Shown: positions 8,863-17,191 of the stretch, piece by piece
Layout: every line of letters starts with the position of its first letter
Position numbering within the stretch: position 1 is the first letter of the stretch
From: Pseudomonadota bacterium
GTDB taxonomy: Bacteria > Pseudomonadota > Alphaproteobacteria > Sphingomonadales > SMXR01
NCBI GenBank assembly: GCA_022566895.1
Contig: JADFIA010000013.1
Location: 1 to 53,082, forward strand
Direction: 5' to 3'
Length of the DNA stretch: 53,082 nt
The notes under the pieces: model-generated
What the model was told of the DNA's origin: nothing
The model's input: the letters and a program-made list of their open reading frames with translations, nothing else
Databases searched by the model: none
Made by a program: the position numbers and the translations under genes

Positions 8863-9460
8863 CAACATCCGCGTACTTTGCCCCGAGATCAAAAAGATTG
8901 GCCGCCTGCACTCGTTCATCCCGGTCTCCACACGCATCAGCAACCACAATCGGCACGAAGCCGTTCTGAAGCGCGTCCAGCGCCGTCGCGCGAACGCAGC
9001 CGGACGTCGTAACGCCAGCGATCACAAGCGTATCGCAGCCCATTTCCCGCAAGCGCTCAGCAAGCCCGGTACCAAAGAAATTGCTGGCGTATTGCTTGGT
9101 GATAACCAGATCATCCGGACCGGGCTGCAAGGTCTCGGGAAAGTTGCCCAGCGGGCTGCCACGGTCAAAGACCTTTAGGCTCGCGACCTTCTTGTAGAAA
9201 TGGCCGCCATCGGCGCCGCCCGGCTCGTACTCGACCCTTGAAAAAATGACCGGAATGTTGTGTTTGCGCGCCTCCTCGACAAGTCCCTTTGCAACCGCGA
9301 GTTCAGCCTCTACGCCGGCGTACAAGGGCGAAGCGGGATCCAGATAGGCCATCGTTAGATCTACGATGTTCAACACGGGCCGCTCACCAAATCCGATACG
9401 ATTACCGAATCCGGCCTCGGTGTAGTCCGCATCCAAATCGCTGGTCCGCCGATCAACCAT
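8819..9460 (-). CDS. cysteine hydrolase, isochorismatase / N-carbamoylsarcosine amidase-like
   Basis: The 213-residue protein is of the isochorismatase-like fold that hydrolyses amides or vinyl ethers. The putative triad is visible: D34 in IVDLTMAYL, K122 in ITKQYASNFF, and C155 in GVTTSGCVRATALDA with the preceding cis-peptide region. The C-terminal half (VRATALDALQNGFVPIVVADACGDR) matches N-carbamoylsarcosine amidohydrolase-type members well. It starts 11 bases after the CoA-transferase stop, so both share a transcript. Beside a hydantoinase, an N-carbamoyl-amino-acid hydrolase is the natural next step, but maleamate or other amides cannot be excluded. Confidence 0.82.
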   Translation of the reverse strand: MVDRRTSDLDADYTEAGFGNRIGFGERPVLNIVDLTMAYLDPASPLYAGVEAELAVAKGLVEEARKHNIPVIFSRVEYEPGGADGGHFYKKVASLKVFDRGSPLGNFPETLQPGPDDLVITKQYASNFFGTGLAERLREMGCDTLVIAGVTTSGCVRATALDALQNGFVPIVVADACGDRDERVQAANLFDLGAKYADVVTSDEVLAYFRSRP

Positions 9461-9471
9461 TATTGGCCCCG

Positions 9472-10671
9472 CTAGATGACTCCGGCTGCTTTAAGCTCCT
9501 CGAGCCGTGAAGGTGTAATACCGAGCATATCTTCATAGACTTCTTTGTTGTGCTGGCCAAGCTCGGGGCCAGGCCATTGGATGTCACCGGGTGTTTCACT
9601 CAGCCTCGGAAATACATTTTGCATGAAAAGCTTTTTGTAGAGCGGGTGGTCAACCTCTACGATCGTGTCGCGCGCTATGTAATGCGGATCTTCGAGCATG
9701 TCTTGTACCTTATAGATCCGCCCGGCCGGCACGGCGTGCTCTTCCATAAGATCCAGCGTCTCTTGGGTGGTCAGGCCGCGGCTCCATTCGCCAATCAGAT
9801 CGTCCAGTTCCTGCTGCCTGTCGCCACGCGCAAAGTGATCGGCATATTTGGGATCATCCGCCATCTCCGGCCGCCCCATCGCCGCGCAGAGGCGGCGAAA
9901 AACGGTGTCTTGATTGGCCCCGATCAGAACCTCGCCGTCGGCGGTCGGATAAACATTGGACGGCGCCACTTTCGGCAGGATTGCACCGGTCCGCTCGCGG
10001 ACATAGCCGGTCTCGGTATATTCCGGAATCAGCGACTCCATCATGGTCAAGACCGCCTCGTAAATGGCGCTGTCGACCACCTGCCCTTCGCCGGTTCGCT
10101 CGCGAGCGTGAACCGCCATCAAAGCGCCGAGACAGGCCATTGTCGCGGCCAGAGAATCGCCGATCGAGATGCCGATGCGGCTTGGCGGCGTCGCGGGATC
10201 GCCGGCCAGGTTGCGCAGCCCACCCATCGCCTCTCCGATGCCCCCGTAGCCGGCCCTTGAGGCATAGGGTCCGGTCTGGCCATAGCCGGACACTCGGACC
10301 ATAATCAGCCGCGGATTGATCGCTTTCAATTCGTCATACCCGAGGCTCCACTTTTCCATCGTCCCGGGGCGAAAATTCTCAACCAGAATATCGGCCTCCC
10401 GAACCAGCTGTTTGACGATCTCCTGACCGTCGGGAACCCTGAGGTTAAGCGTGATCGACTTCTTGTTGCGTCCCACAACCGGCCACCACAAGGGCTCGGT
10501 CCGGCCCCAGGCCCGCATCGGGTCGCCAGTGACGGGCTGCTCGACCTTGATCACCTCGGCCCCATGATCGGCCAGCAGTTGGCCGCAGAACGGCCCGGCG
10601 ATAAGCTGACCTAGCTCGATCACCCGCAAATCCTGAAGTGCGCCAAATGGCATGCCCGTCTGGTCCGACAT
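9472..10671 (-). CDS. class III (CaiB/BaiF family) CoA transferase
   Basis: Family III enzymes move CoA between carboxylates through an aspartyl-CoA thioester. At 399 residues the length is standard. The start follows CGAGG at six bases. Seen are LRVIELGQLIAGPFCGQLLADHGAEVIKVE at the N-terminus, RNKKSITLNL, DILVENFRPGTMEKWSLGYD, VSGYGQTGPY, and the catalytic-position aspartate D172 in IGISIGDSLAA. The substrate is not readable from the sequence. Its promoter region faces hyuA and contains two GntR-type operators. It likely activates a carboxylate released by the hydantoinase/amidase steps. Confidence 0.92.
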   Translation of the reverse strand: MSDQTGMPFGALQDLRVIELGQLIAGPFCGQLLADHGAEVIKVEQPVTGDPMRAWGRTEPLWWPVVGRNKKSITLNLRVPDGQEIVKQLVREADILVENFRPGTMEKWSLGYDELKAINPRLIMVRVSGYGQTGPYASRAGYGGIGEAMGGLRNLAGDPATPPSRIGISIGDSLAATMACLGALMAVHARERTGEGQVVDSAIYEAVLTMMESLIPEYTETGYVRERTGAILPKVAPSNVYPTADGEVLIGANQDTVFRRLCAAMGRPEMADDPKYADHFARGDRQQELDDLIGEWSRGLTTQETLDLMEEHAVPAGRIYKVQDMLEDPHYIARDTIVEVDHPLYKKLFMQNVFPRLSETPGDIQWPGPELGQHNKEVYEDMLGITPSRLEELKAAGVI

Positions 10672-10715
10672 TTTGTGCCTCGAATAGAGCCCCTAGCCTG
10701 GATGAGGCGTATCTT

Positions 10716-10725
10716 TTATATACAA
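10716..10725. promoter_or_regulatory. degenerate second GntR-type half operator
   Basis: TTATATACAA differs from TTGTATACAA by one base and is centred 23 bp (about two helical turns) from the perfect site at 10738-10749. On the minus strand it overlaps TATATA, a plausible -10 for the CoA-transferase gene. Confidence 0.45.
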
Positions 10726-10737
10726 AGCCAGGTCACA

Positions 10738-10749
10738 ATTGTATACAAT
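10738..10749. promoter_or_regulatory. GntR-type operator in the caiB / hyuA control region
   Basis: ATTGTATACAAT is a perfect 12-bp palindrome in the 246-base region between the divergent CoA-transferase and hydantoinase genes. It contains the same ten bases as the site upstream of the regulator (7959-7968). It lies about 70 bases upstream of the CoA-transferase start and about 170 upstream of hyuA. Confidence 0.68.
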
Positions 10750-10917
10750 ATCGAAGAAAAATGGGTAAAGAACACCCTGCCCAGTCCCGATAATAACGAC
10801 CTTGACAGTTGTTGGACAGCGGGGAAGTCTTGCGGTTTCGAAAACAATTCGTCCGGTGCCAAGCAAAGCACTTGCGAAATGATTGTTGCGATGAGCAGTA
10901 GGGGCAAATAGCGGGCC

Positions 10918-12969
10918 ATGACGTATCGGCTGGGAGTAGACGTCGGCGGGACCTTTACCGATCTGTTGATGATCGACGAAGGCAGCGGCTTGACGCTGCG
11001 CACCAAAGTCCTTTCAACGCCCGAGGATCCGTCGATCGCGGTCATCGAAGGTGCCAAGAAACTGTGCGAACAGGCGCAGGTCAGCCCGTCCGAGATTCGC
11101 CAATTCCTGCACGGAACTACGGTGGCCACGAATGCCATGCTCGAAGGCAAAGGGGCCCGCGTCGGGCTTGTGGTTACCGAAGGCCATAGGCAGGTATTGC
11201 AGATCGCACGCTCCTTTGTCCCTGGCGGTCTCGCAGGCTGGATTATATGGCCGAAGCCAGAGCCAATGGCAGCCCTGGAGTGCACGATCGAAGCGAAAGA
11301 GCGCATGGATGCCAACGGCGAAACGGTTAGGCCCCTGGATAGGGATGCGCTTGTTGAAAGCCTTGAGGTCTTCAAGCGCGAAAAGGTCGAGGCGATAACC
11401 ATTTGCCTCATGAATTCCTATGTCTCGGACGCCCATGAGCGGCAGGTCGCCGAGGTTTGCTCCGAGGTCTATCCGGATCTTCCAGTTTCCGTTTCGGCCC
11501 ATATTTTGCCCGAAATGTATGAATACGAGCGGGCTCTGACGACGGTCGCCAACTCCGCGGTCCGGCCGATTGTTTCGGGTTACGTGGCCAATCTGCGTTC
11601 CCAGCTCAAGTCATGGGGGATGGATGGGAAGCTTAACCTTTTGCGCTCTGACGGCGGCCTTATGTCGGCGGATAAAGCGGAACAGGCGCCGGTAAATCTG
11701 CTGATGTCCGGTCCGGCAGGCGGTGTCGCAGGCGCCCTGTGGGTGGCCAAAAACTCGGGACATGAAAGCATCCTTACCATCGACATGGGCGGCACCTCAA
11801 CCGACGTCGCACTGATCGAGAACGGCCAGCCACGACTGCGGCGTGAAACCACGGTCGGCGACCTTACGGTTCGTGCGTCATCGCTCGATATCCGTACTGT
11901 TGGCGCCGGTGGCGGCTCGATTGCACACGTGCCGGAGCTGACCAGGGCTCTCCGCGTCGGACCGGCGTCTGCGGGAGCCGTGCCCGGACCTGCGGCTTAT
12001 GGAAAAGGCGGCGATCAGCCGACCGTGACCGATGCCAACGTCGTTCTGGGCTATCTTCCGGAATCGCTTCTGGGCGGCGAAATGAGCCTCGACCGAAAAG
12101 GCGCCGAGACGGCGGTTCAGTCCATCGCCGATGGGCTCGATATAGGTCTTATGGAGGCGGCGGCCGGGATCATCGATATCGTCAACGAAAATATGGTTGG
12201 CGCGCTGCGTCTGGTCTCGGTCCAACAGGGCTACGACCCGCGTGATTTCGCGCTGATGGGCTTTGGTGGCGCCGGCCCCCTTCATGCCAACGCGCTGGGT
12301 CGTTTGATGGGCTCCTGGCCGGTTATTATCCCGCCCAGTCCTGGTGTCTTGTGCGCCTACGGCGATGCCACGACGCGAATGCGGATCGAAAATGCACGAT
12401 CCTACAACCAACGCTTTGATCGCTCGAACGACGCCGAACTCGTAGAAATTCTGGCCGCGATGGGTAAGCAGGCTGCCCTGGACCTGGAGGAAGAAGGCGT
12501 CCCGATGGAGGACCAGGAGATTCAATTTGAAGCTGACGTGCGCTATGTCGGCCAAGGTTTCGAAGTGCCGCTTCCCATCCTGTTCGAGGATTTCAAGGCC
12601 GGTATCGGGCTTGGAAAATTGGAGAAGACATTCGACGAGGAGCACAAGAAGCTGTTCACTTTCATCATGGAAGTCCCGCACGAGCTGGTGAATCTGCGCG
12701 CCGTGGCGCTCGGCAAGCCGGCCGATGTTGCAGCTGTGAAGATTGAGGCCGGAAATGGCAATCCGTCCGCCGCCAAACTTCGCGATCATACCTTGTTTAT
12801 GGACGGCCACGAGCAGGACGCGGTTATTTATGAGCGTTCGAAACTGAGAGCTGGCGACAAGATTGTCGGACCGGCAATCTTCGTCGAAATGGATTCAACG
12901 ACGTTGGTGCTGTCGGGCCATGTGGCCGAGATCGACCGCATGGGCAATGTCCTGATCACGCCGGCCTGA
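10918..12969 (+). CDS. hyuA: hydantoinase/oxoprolinase subunit A
   Basis: This is the ATP-binding subunit of the ATP-dependent cyclic-amide hydrolase family, which includes N-methylhydantoinase, 5-oxoprolinase, caprolactamase and acetone/acetophenone carboxylases. The 683 residues start with GVDVGGTFTDLLMID, an actin-like phosphate loop. LHGTTVATNAMLEGKGARVGLVVTEGHRQ, LLMSGPAGGVAGA, ILTIDMGGTSTDVALI, RTVGAGGGSIAHV and MGFGGAGPLHA follow in order, as in the family. It is 14 bases upstream of subunit B. The neighbouring amidase favours a hydantoin-like substrate, but the family is too broad to name it. Confidence 0.9.
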   Translation: MTYRLGVDVGGTFTDLLMIDEGSGLTLRTKVLSTPEDPSIAVIEGAKKLCEQAQVSPSEIRQFLHGTTVATNAMLEGKGARVGLVVTEGHRQVLQIARSFVPGGLAGWIIWPKPEPMAALECTIEAKERMDANGETVRPLDRDALVESLEVFKREKVEAITICLMNSYVSDAHERQVAEVCSEVYPDLPVSVSAHILPEMYEYERALTTVANSAVRPIVSGYVANLRSQLKSWGMDGKLNLLRSDGGLMSADKAEQAPVNLLMSGPAGGVAGALWVAKNSGHESILTIDMGGTSTDVALIENGQPRLRRETTVGDLTVRASSLDIRTVGAGGGSIAHVPELTRALRVGPASAGAVPGPAAYGKGGDQPTVTDANVVLGYLPESLLGGEMSLDRKGAETAVQSIADGLDIGLMEAAAGIIDIVNENMVGALRLVSVQQGYDPRDFALMGFGGAGPLHANALGRLMGSWPVIIPPSPGVLCAYGDATTRMRIENARSYNQRFDRSNDAELVEILAAMGKQAALDLEEEGVPMEDQEIQFEADVRYVGQGFEVPLPILFEDFKAGIGLGKLEKTFDEEHKKLFTFIMEVPHELVNLRAVALGKPADVAAVKIEAGNGNPSAAKLRDHTLFMDGHEQDAVIYERSKLRAGDKIVGPAIFVEMDSTTLVLSGHVAEIDRMGNVLITPA

Positions 12970-12983
12970 GGGAGCGAGGGCAA

Positions 12984-14843
12984 ATGACCGCCAATATCAT
13001 CGAGACAAATTCAGATCCCTTCAAAACAGCCGAAGTTGACCCGGTCACCCTCGATATCATTGAGAATGCGCTGCGCAACGCCCGTATGGAAATGGACGCC
13101 ACAGTCTTCCGGACCGCCATGTCGCCGGGCATCCGCGAGCAGGGCGATGCCTTCCCGCTGATTGCTGACCGCAACGGCAAGATGATCGTCGGGCAGTTCG
13201 GCAGCTTCATCGACGGTTTCCTGAATGCCTATCAGGGTGATATTGAGGAAGGAGATATCATTTGGCTGTCCGATCCATATACCTGCGAGGGTGCCGTAAG
13301 TCATTGTAATGACTGGCTGATTTTACTTCCAATCTATCAGTCGGGGCGCCTGATTGCCTGGGCTTCGCACTTCGGACATCAGACCGATATTGGCGGCAAG
13401 GTTCCGGGGTCCCTGCCCACCGATGCGGTTTCCATTTTCGAAGAGGGCATCCGCATTCCACCGGTCAAGATTTACAAGAAAGGTGTCTACCAGGACGACA
13501 TCGTGAATCTGGTTATCCATCAGACCCGGGTTCCCGCCTGGTGCCGGGCCGACCTCGAAGCGATCATCGCCTCCTGCAGAATGGCCGAGCGCCGGGTCGG
13601 TGAGATGTGCGAGCGCTTTGGCGACGACGTTATTGTGGCGGCCTGTGACCAGTTGCTGGCCCGCAACCACCGGGCCATGAAACATCTGATCAAGACCATG
13701 GTTAAGGAAGAAAAGCTGACCTTTACGGATTATGTCTGCGACGACGGGCGCGGCCACGGGCCCTATAAGATCCACTGCACGATGTGGCGGGAAGGCGACC
13801 GGGTGGTCCTCGATTTCGAAGGCACCGATCCGCAGGCCGAAGGCTCGATCAATTTTTATCTCAACGAGAATATGTTCAAGATGTTCTTCGGCATCTACAT
13901 GATCATGGTCTTCGACCCGCAGATTCTCTTCAACGACGGCTTTTATGATCTCGTGGACGTGCGTATCCCTGAAGGCTCGCTCCTAAAGCCGAAGTTCCCG
14001 GCCGCCCTGAGCTGCCGAACCCACGCACTGGGGCGCATTTTCGATATTCTGGGCGGCCTTCTCGGCCAGCGTCAGCCTGAATTTCTGAATGCTGCCGGAT
14101 TCTCTTCCTCGCCGCATCTTATGTTCTCGGGCTTCGACAAATCGGGCGAATGGTTCCAATTGTTTCAGATCGGTTTTGGCGGCATTCCGGGCCGCCCGTT
14201 TGGCGACGGCCCCGACGGCCACTCCCTGTGGCCCGGATTTACCAACATCCCGAACGAGTTTCTGGAATGCTATTTCCCGATGCGGATTGAAAAGTACGAA
14301 TCGATCGCCGATTCAGGCGGCGCCGGGTTTTTCCGCGGCGGCAACGGCATCCATATGACTTATTGCTTCCTCGAGGAGGGGATGATTTCAATCCACGACG
14401 ATCGCTGGTTCACATATCCCTGGGGGGTCAACGGCGGTACGCCCGGCCGGCGCTCGGAAAAGATCCTCGAAAGGGCCGACGGCAGCCGCGAGATCCTGCC
14501 GTCTAAATGCGATAATATTCGGGTGCGCGATGGCGACCTGCTTCATTACATCACCTGGGGCGGCGGCGGCTGGGGCGACCCGCTGGACCGCGAGGCGGCC
14601 CTGGTGGTGCTCGAAGTGAGCCGCGGCTTGGTCAGCTGCGAAGGCGCCGCGCGCTACGGCGTCGTGCTCGACAAGGCCGGGGCCCTCGATCAAGCGGCAA
14701 CCGAGAAACTTCGCAAGAAGATGCGCAAGGCGCGCGGCGAAGTGCCGGTGTTCGATTTCGGGCCGGACATCGACACTCTGCGCAAATCATGCGAAAGCGA
14801 GACCGGCCTGCCGGCCCCGCAGCAGCCGGTCTGGAACCGCTAG
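12984..14843 (+). CDS. hyuB: hydantoinase/oxoprolinase subunit B
   Basis: The 619-residue partner of HyuA carries the hydrolytic part of the complex. It starts after GGAGCGAGG. Family landmarks include VDPVTLDIIENALRNARMEMD, VFRTAMSPGIREQGDAFPLI, GDIIWLSDPYTCEGAVSHCND, WASHFGHQTDIGG, FDFEGTDPQAEGSINF-like text around residue 275, and the C-terminal GGAGFFRGGNGIHMTY and TWGGGGWGDPLDR. Membership in the family is secure. A perfect hairpin terminator follows 62 bases after its stop and closes the hyuAB transcript. Confidence 0.9.
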   Translation: MTANIIETNSDPFKTAEVDPVTLDIIENALRNARMEMDATVFRTAMSPGIREQGDAFPLIADRNGKMIVGQFGSFIDGFLNAYQGDIEEGDIIWLSDPYTCEGAVSHCNDWLILLPIYQSGRLIAWASHFGHQTDIGGKVPGSLPTDAVSIFEEGIRIPPVKIYKKGVYQDDIVNLVIHQTRVPAWCRADLEAIIASCRMAERRVGEMCERFGDDVIVAACDQLLARNHRAMKHLIKTMVKEEKLTFTDYVCDDGRGHGPYKIHCTMWREGDRVVLDFEGTDPQAEGSINFYLNENMFKMFFGIYMIMVFDPQILFNDGFYDLVDVRIPEGSLLKPKFPAALSCRTHALGRIFDILGGLLGQRQPEFLNAAGFSSSPHLMFSGFDKSGEWFQLFQIGFGGIPGRPFGDGPDGHSLWPGFTNIPNEFLECYFPMRIEKYESIADSGGAGFFRGGNGIHMTYCFLEEGMISIHDDRWFTYPWGVNGGTPGRRSEKILERADGSREILPSKCDNIRVRDGDLLHYITWGGGGWGDPLDREAALVVLEVSRGLVSCEGAARYGVVLDKAGALDQAATEKLRKKMRKARGEVPVFDFGPDIDTLRKSCESETGLPAPQQPVWNR

Positions 14844-14905
14844 GTTGGGAATTAGGGTCCGGGCCGCTGAAATGACTGGCAGGCCTCCAATGAGATTGGA
14901 TCGCC

Positions 14906-14942
14906 AAAGAGTCCGCTTTGGGTCAAAAGCGGACTCTTTTTT
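14906..14942 (+). terminator. strong intrinsic terminator after hyuB
   Basis: AAAGAGTCCGCTTT (14906-14919) pairs perfectly with AAAGCGGACTCTTT (14926-14939) across GGGTCA, and more T residues follow to 14942. The stem shares AGAGTCCGCTTT with the hairpin at 702-729, so this is one of a small repeat family. Confidence 0.85.
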
Positions 14943-15051
14943 GAGCCCAAAAATGGTACAATTTTGCTACACTCACCGGCAACTTTCCCCAACGCTGAGC
15001 AATTAACCACAACAATTGAATTTCCCTAACCCACGAATTTATCAGCTCAAC

Positions 15052-15153
15052 ATGTCAGCCATCACCACTGGAAAAGTGGTACACAAAGTGGTACACAAAC
15101 CAAACCCAACCGGGAGAACGGACCTAGGAAACCCAAGGGTTTCAGGCGGTTAG
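15052..15153 (+). other. short reading frame with 12-bp tandem repeat, possible mobile-element remnant
   Basis: A 33-codon frame contains AAGTGGTACACA twice in tandem (15074-15085 and 15086-15097), coding KVVHKVVH. There is no convincing ribosome binding site. Together with the tRNA-Ser-like end 17 bases downstream it may be the tail of a lost integrase or its attachment region. The 542-base stretch 14844-15385 otherwise holds the hyuB terminator, this element, and the MerR-type promoter. Confidence 0.3.
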
Positions 15154-15164
15154 TAAGTGGCGTT

Positions 15165-15188
15165 CTTCTCCCACCCTCTCCGCCACCA
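15165..15188 (+). other. tRNA-Ser-like 3' end fragment (possible attachment site)
   Basis: CCCACCCTCTCCGCCA (15170-15185) matches the T-stem, acceptor strand, discriminator G and CCA of a bacterial tRNA-Ser. The preceding TTCTTCT replaces the expected T-loop GTTCGAAT, and there is no upstream tRNA body, so this is not a functional tRNA. Tyrosine integrases often use the 3' end of tRNA-Ser as target, and such copies are left behind. This is inference. Confidence 0.35.
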
Positions 15189-15326
15189 AATAGTGACGAA
15201 ACCGGTTTCATGCTGAGCCAGCCTGCAACCTCCTCCGCCGCCTAAACGATCGATGCGCCCAAACCGAAAAGCCAGCGTCCGCAATCCAGGTTCACGGTTT
15301 TTTGATCCAAAGCCGGATGTACCCCC

Positions 15327-15357
15327 TTGAGGCTGTACCAACTACAGGGGCGATGCT
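15327..15357 (+). promoter_or_regulatory. MerR-type promoter (19-bp spacer) upstream of a membrane protein gene
   Basis: The -35 TTGAGG (15327-15332) and -10 GATGCT (15352-15357) are separated by exactly 19 bases. The spacer holds the dyad CTGTACCAACTACAG (15333-15347). The overlong spacer with a central dyad is the hallmark of MerR-family activated promoters. The dyad matches the one at 17806-17820 at 12 of 15 positions. The -10 is weak but keeps the key A and T. Confidence 0.6.
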
Positions 15358-15385
15358 CCGGGACAAGTCTTAGGAGGAGAGTAAA

Positions 15386-16354
15386 ATGACGAGCCACGCT
15401 CATCCACTGACGTATGCTGGCGGCGATGATTTTGTCATTGGTTATCACATCGGGCCCTTCGGCCGATTCGCGCGTTTGATATTCGCGGTCTATTACCTCA
15501 TTTTCTTCGTCGTCAACCCGCTGGTTCTGAACTCCCGGCCTTTAAACGACTTTTTGCCATTCGCCGGAGAAACGGCGCTGTGGGTACTGGCCCTGGCGGC
15601 GATCTATTTCGTTGCTTTCTATCTCTTGGGCGAGTTGTTGCTGTCCAGGATGAACCCGTGGACCGGGACCCTGTTCTTTCTTGGCGGGCCAACGCTTATC
15701 GGTTTACTCGGCTGGATGCCCCAACCCATGCAGGTGGCCTTCGGCGTCTACGTGGCACTGTCGCTGATCCTGATATTCTTCATGAAATACGGCGGCTGCG
15801 AAGTGATCGCCCTGCCCTCGCTGATCCTCGGCCAGCGCTACACCATGTATTGCCCTTATAACGCCATCGACGCCGTCGAGCGTGGCGTCACGCCGGAAAA
15901 AGGGAAACAGGCCGAGCCCTATTTCGCCTTGCTCTCGCTGAGCATCACGCTGTTTGTTGGCAGCTGGTTTATCTTTGTCGAGCGCGGGCGTCTGCTCGAG
16001 CGTTACGGGCTCGAATGGCACATCGACCAGCGCTGGGTCCTGCTGCTTGTGGTTCCGGTCCTGCATCTCGCCTACCGGGCTTGGAGAGCTCATCGGCAAT
16101 CCGGACAATGGTGGAATAGCGGTATCGCCAAATACGGTCTCGGTGCCTCGATCCTGGCGCTCTATGTGCTGGTCTTCCTCAATCTCGCCAATGGGGGCAT
16201 GCTGTGGATGGGCGCCATGGGCTTGGGTGGCCTTTACGTCATCTTTGAAGTCTTCCAGTTCGCGACCGGTCGCAAAAAGTTCAAGAAGAAGGACGCCTCT
16301 GATGATTTAACGACCCCGGCCCGAACCACACCGACAGGCCAAGCCAGCGAATAA
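15386..16354 (+). CDS. multi-pass membrane protein with GCE...YCP motif
   Basis: No family is recognised. It starts after TAGGAGGAGAG and encodes 322 residues with seven or eight hydrophobic segments (about 28-48, 62-84, 93-111, 116-134, 180-198, 216-232, 248-268, 272-292) and a polar Lys/Thr-rich tail. Between membrane segments lies GGCEVIALPSL (136-146), then YCP at 155-157 and D162. The same spaced GCE-x4-P-x-L ... YCP pattern appears in the protein encoded at 17192-17740, which suggests homology and a thiol, possibly metal-binding, site. Its promoter looks MerR-controlled, pointing to metal or oxidative stress. The function is unknown. Confidence 0.75.
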   Translation: MTSHAHPLTYAGGDDFVIGYHIGPFGRFARLIFAVYYLIFFVVNPLVLNSRPLNDFLPFAGETALWVLALAAIYFVAFYLLGELLLSRMNPWTGTLFFLGGPTLIGLLGWMPQPMQVAFGVYVALSLILIFFMKYGGCEVIALPSLILGQRYTMYCPYNAIDAVERGVTPEKGKQAEPYFALLSLSITLFVGSWFIFVERGRLLERYGLEWHIDQRWVLLLVVPVLHLAYRAWRAHRQSGQWWNSGIAKYGLGASILALYVLVFLNLANGGMLWMGAMGLGGLYVIFEVFQFATGRKKFKKKDASDDLTTPARTTPTGQASE

Positions 16355-16402
16355 TCCTCCCGGCCAGCGGAAAGAACCACGGCTTTCCGCATCCTGAAAT
16401 GA

Positions 16403-16426
16403 AGCGGCGACGCAGGCATCGCCGCT
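16403..16426. terminator. GC-rich hairpin between converging genes
   Basis: AGCGGCGA (16403-16410) pairs with TCGCCGCT (16419-16426) across an eight-base loop. It lies between the membrane protein gene ending at 16354 and the opposing gene ending at 16563. No U tract follows. Nothing else is seen in 16427-16562. Confidence 0.5.
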
Positions 16427-16562
16427 CATTCTCGATCGCTGCCTGCTTGGCTGAAGACAGAGAAATTATCGCCGACTTCCCGAGCCTCGCGGGACGATGA
16501 AACATCTGCGGGATGGCGAAGCCAGGCATCCAGATGAGACAAAGAACAATTCTTGCCGAGCA

Positions 16563-17066
16563 TCAGACCCACCCTGCCTTCGCCGCGCGCCGGCCGAGCG
16601 AATAGCCGCCTATGGCCACCACGAACACCAGGCCGATGCCGGCGTCCCCGGCGGCGTCTGACCAAAAATCGAACCAGATCATGGCGCTGATAAAATTTCC
16701 GATTTGATTTGTGATGAACCGAACCAGAAAACTGATCGGCCCGCCGGCAAAAAGCTCACCGATACCGGGCCAATCGATGATCAGGGAAAATAGATCGGCC
16801 AGCTCGGCGACCAGCAGGGTCCACAGGCCCGCGGCGCCGTAAAAGCCGCCACCGAAACGAAGCCATTTCTGGTGCACAAAATTGACCCTGGGCATCTCCT
16901 TTTTGCGGGCCGCCTTTTTCATTTCCTTTAGCGCCGCCCGGTGGGCCCTGTGGTCGGAGTCCCGACTTATTCGCCCGGACTCATATGACCAGTGCAGCAA
17001 CAGATAACTGAGGACCGCCACCGGCAGGCCCAGCCCGAACACCACGACAAATATCTGCCCGATCAT
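16563..17066 (-). CDS. membrane protein of unknown function
   Basis: ATG at 17066 is chosen since AGGGAGGGGT lies just upstream (17071-17080) and a hydrophobic segment begins at once (MIGQIFVVVFGLGLPVAVLSY); the longer frame up to 17219 adds non-membrane text. The 167 residues hold four likely membrane segments (about 4-24, 72-97, 109-134, 140-158) and a strongly basic loop (28-70, with KEMKKAARKKEMPR). No family is recognised. It lies 125 bases downstream of the 17192-17740 gene on the same strand, so it may be the second gene of the unit controlled by the MerR-type promoter. Confidence 0.62.
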   Translation of the reverse strand: MIGQIFVVVFGLGLPVAVLSYLLLHWSYESGRISRDSDHRAHRAALKEMKKAARKKEMPRVNFVHQKWLRFGGGFYGAAGLWTLLVAELADLFSLIIDWPGIGELFAGGPISFLVRFITNQIGNFISAMIWFDFWSDAAGDAGIGLVFVVAIGGYSLGRRAAKAGWV

Positions 17067-17191
17067 TCTCACCCCTCCCTGACGCTGGACGTTAACACGA
17101 TCCGCCCGGAAGCGGTATACGGGCGACCGGCCGAGCCGACGAGTCCGTTCGTGGCCAAAAGCCGACGCCTGCCCGACCGGAGTCCCTGACC

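Noticed and set aside
9550-10260. 236-codon frame on the plus strand, opposite the CoA-transferase gene
   Set aside because: It is antisense to a gene with clear family III motifs, and has no ribosome site.
11878-12810. 310-codon frame on the minus strand, opposite hyuA
   Set aside because: It is fully within hyuA. Long antisense frames are common in GC-rich coding DNA.
15160-15190. A functional tRNA-Ser
   Set aside because: Only the 3' end is present; the anticodon arm, D arm and 5' acceptor strand are missing and the T-loop is altered.
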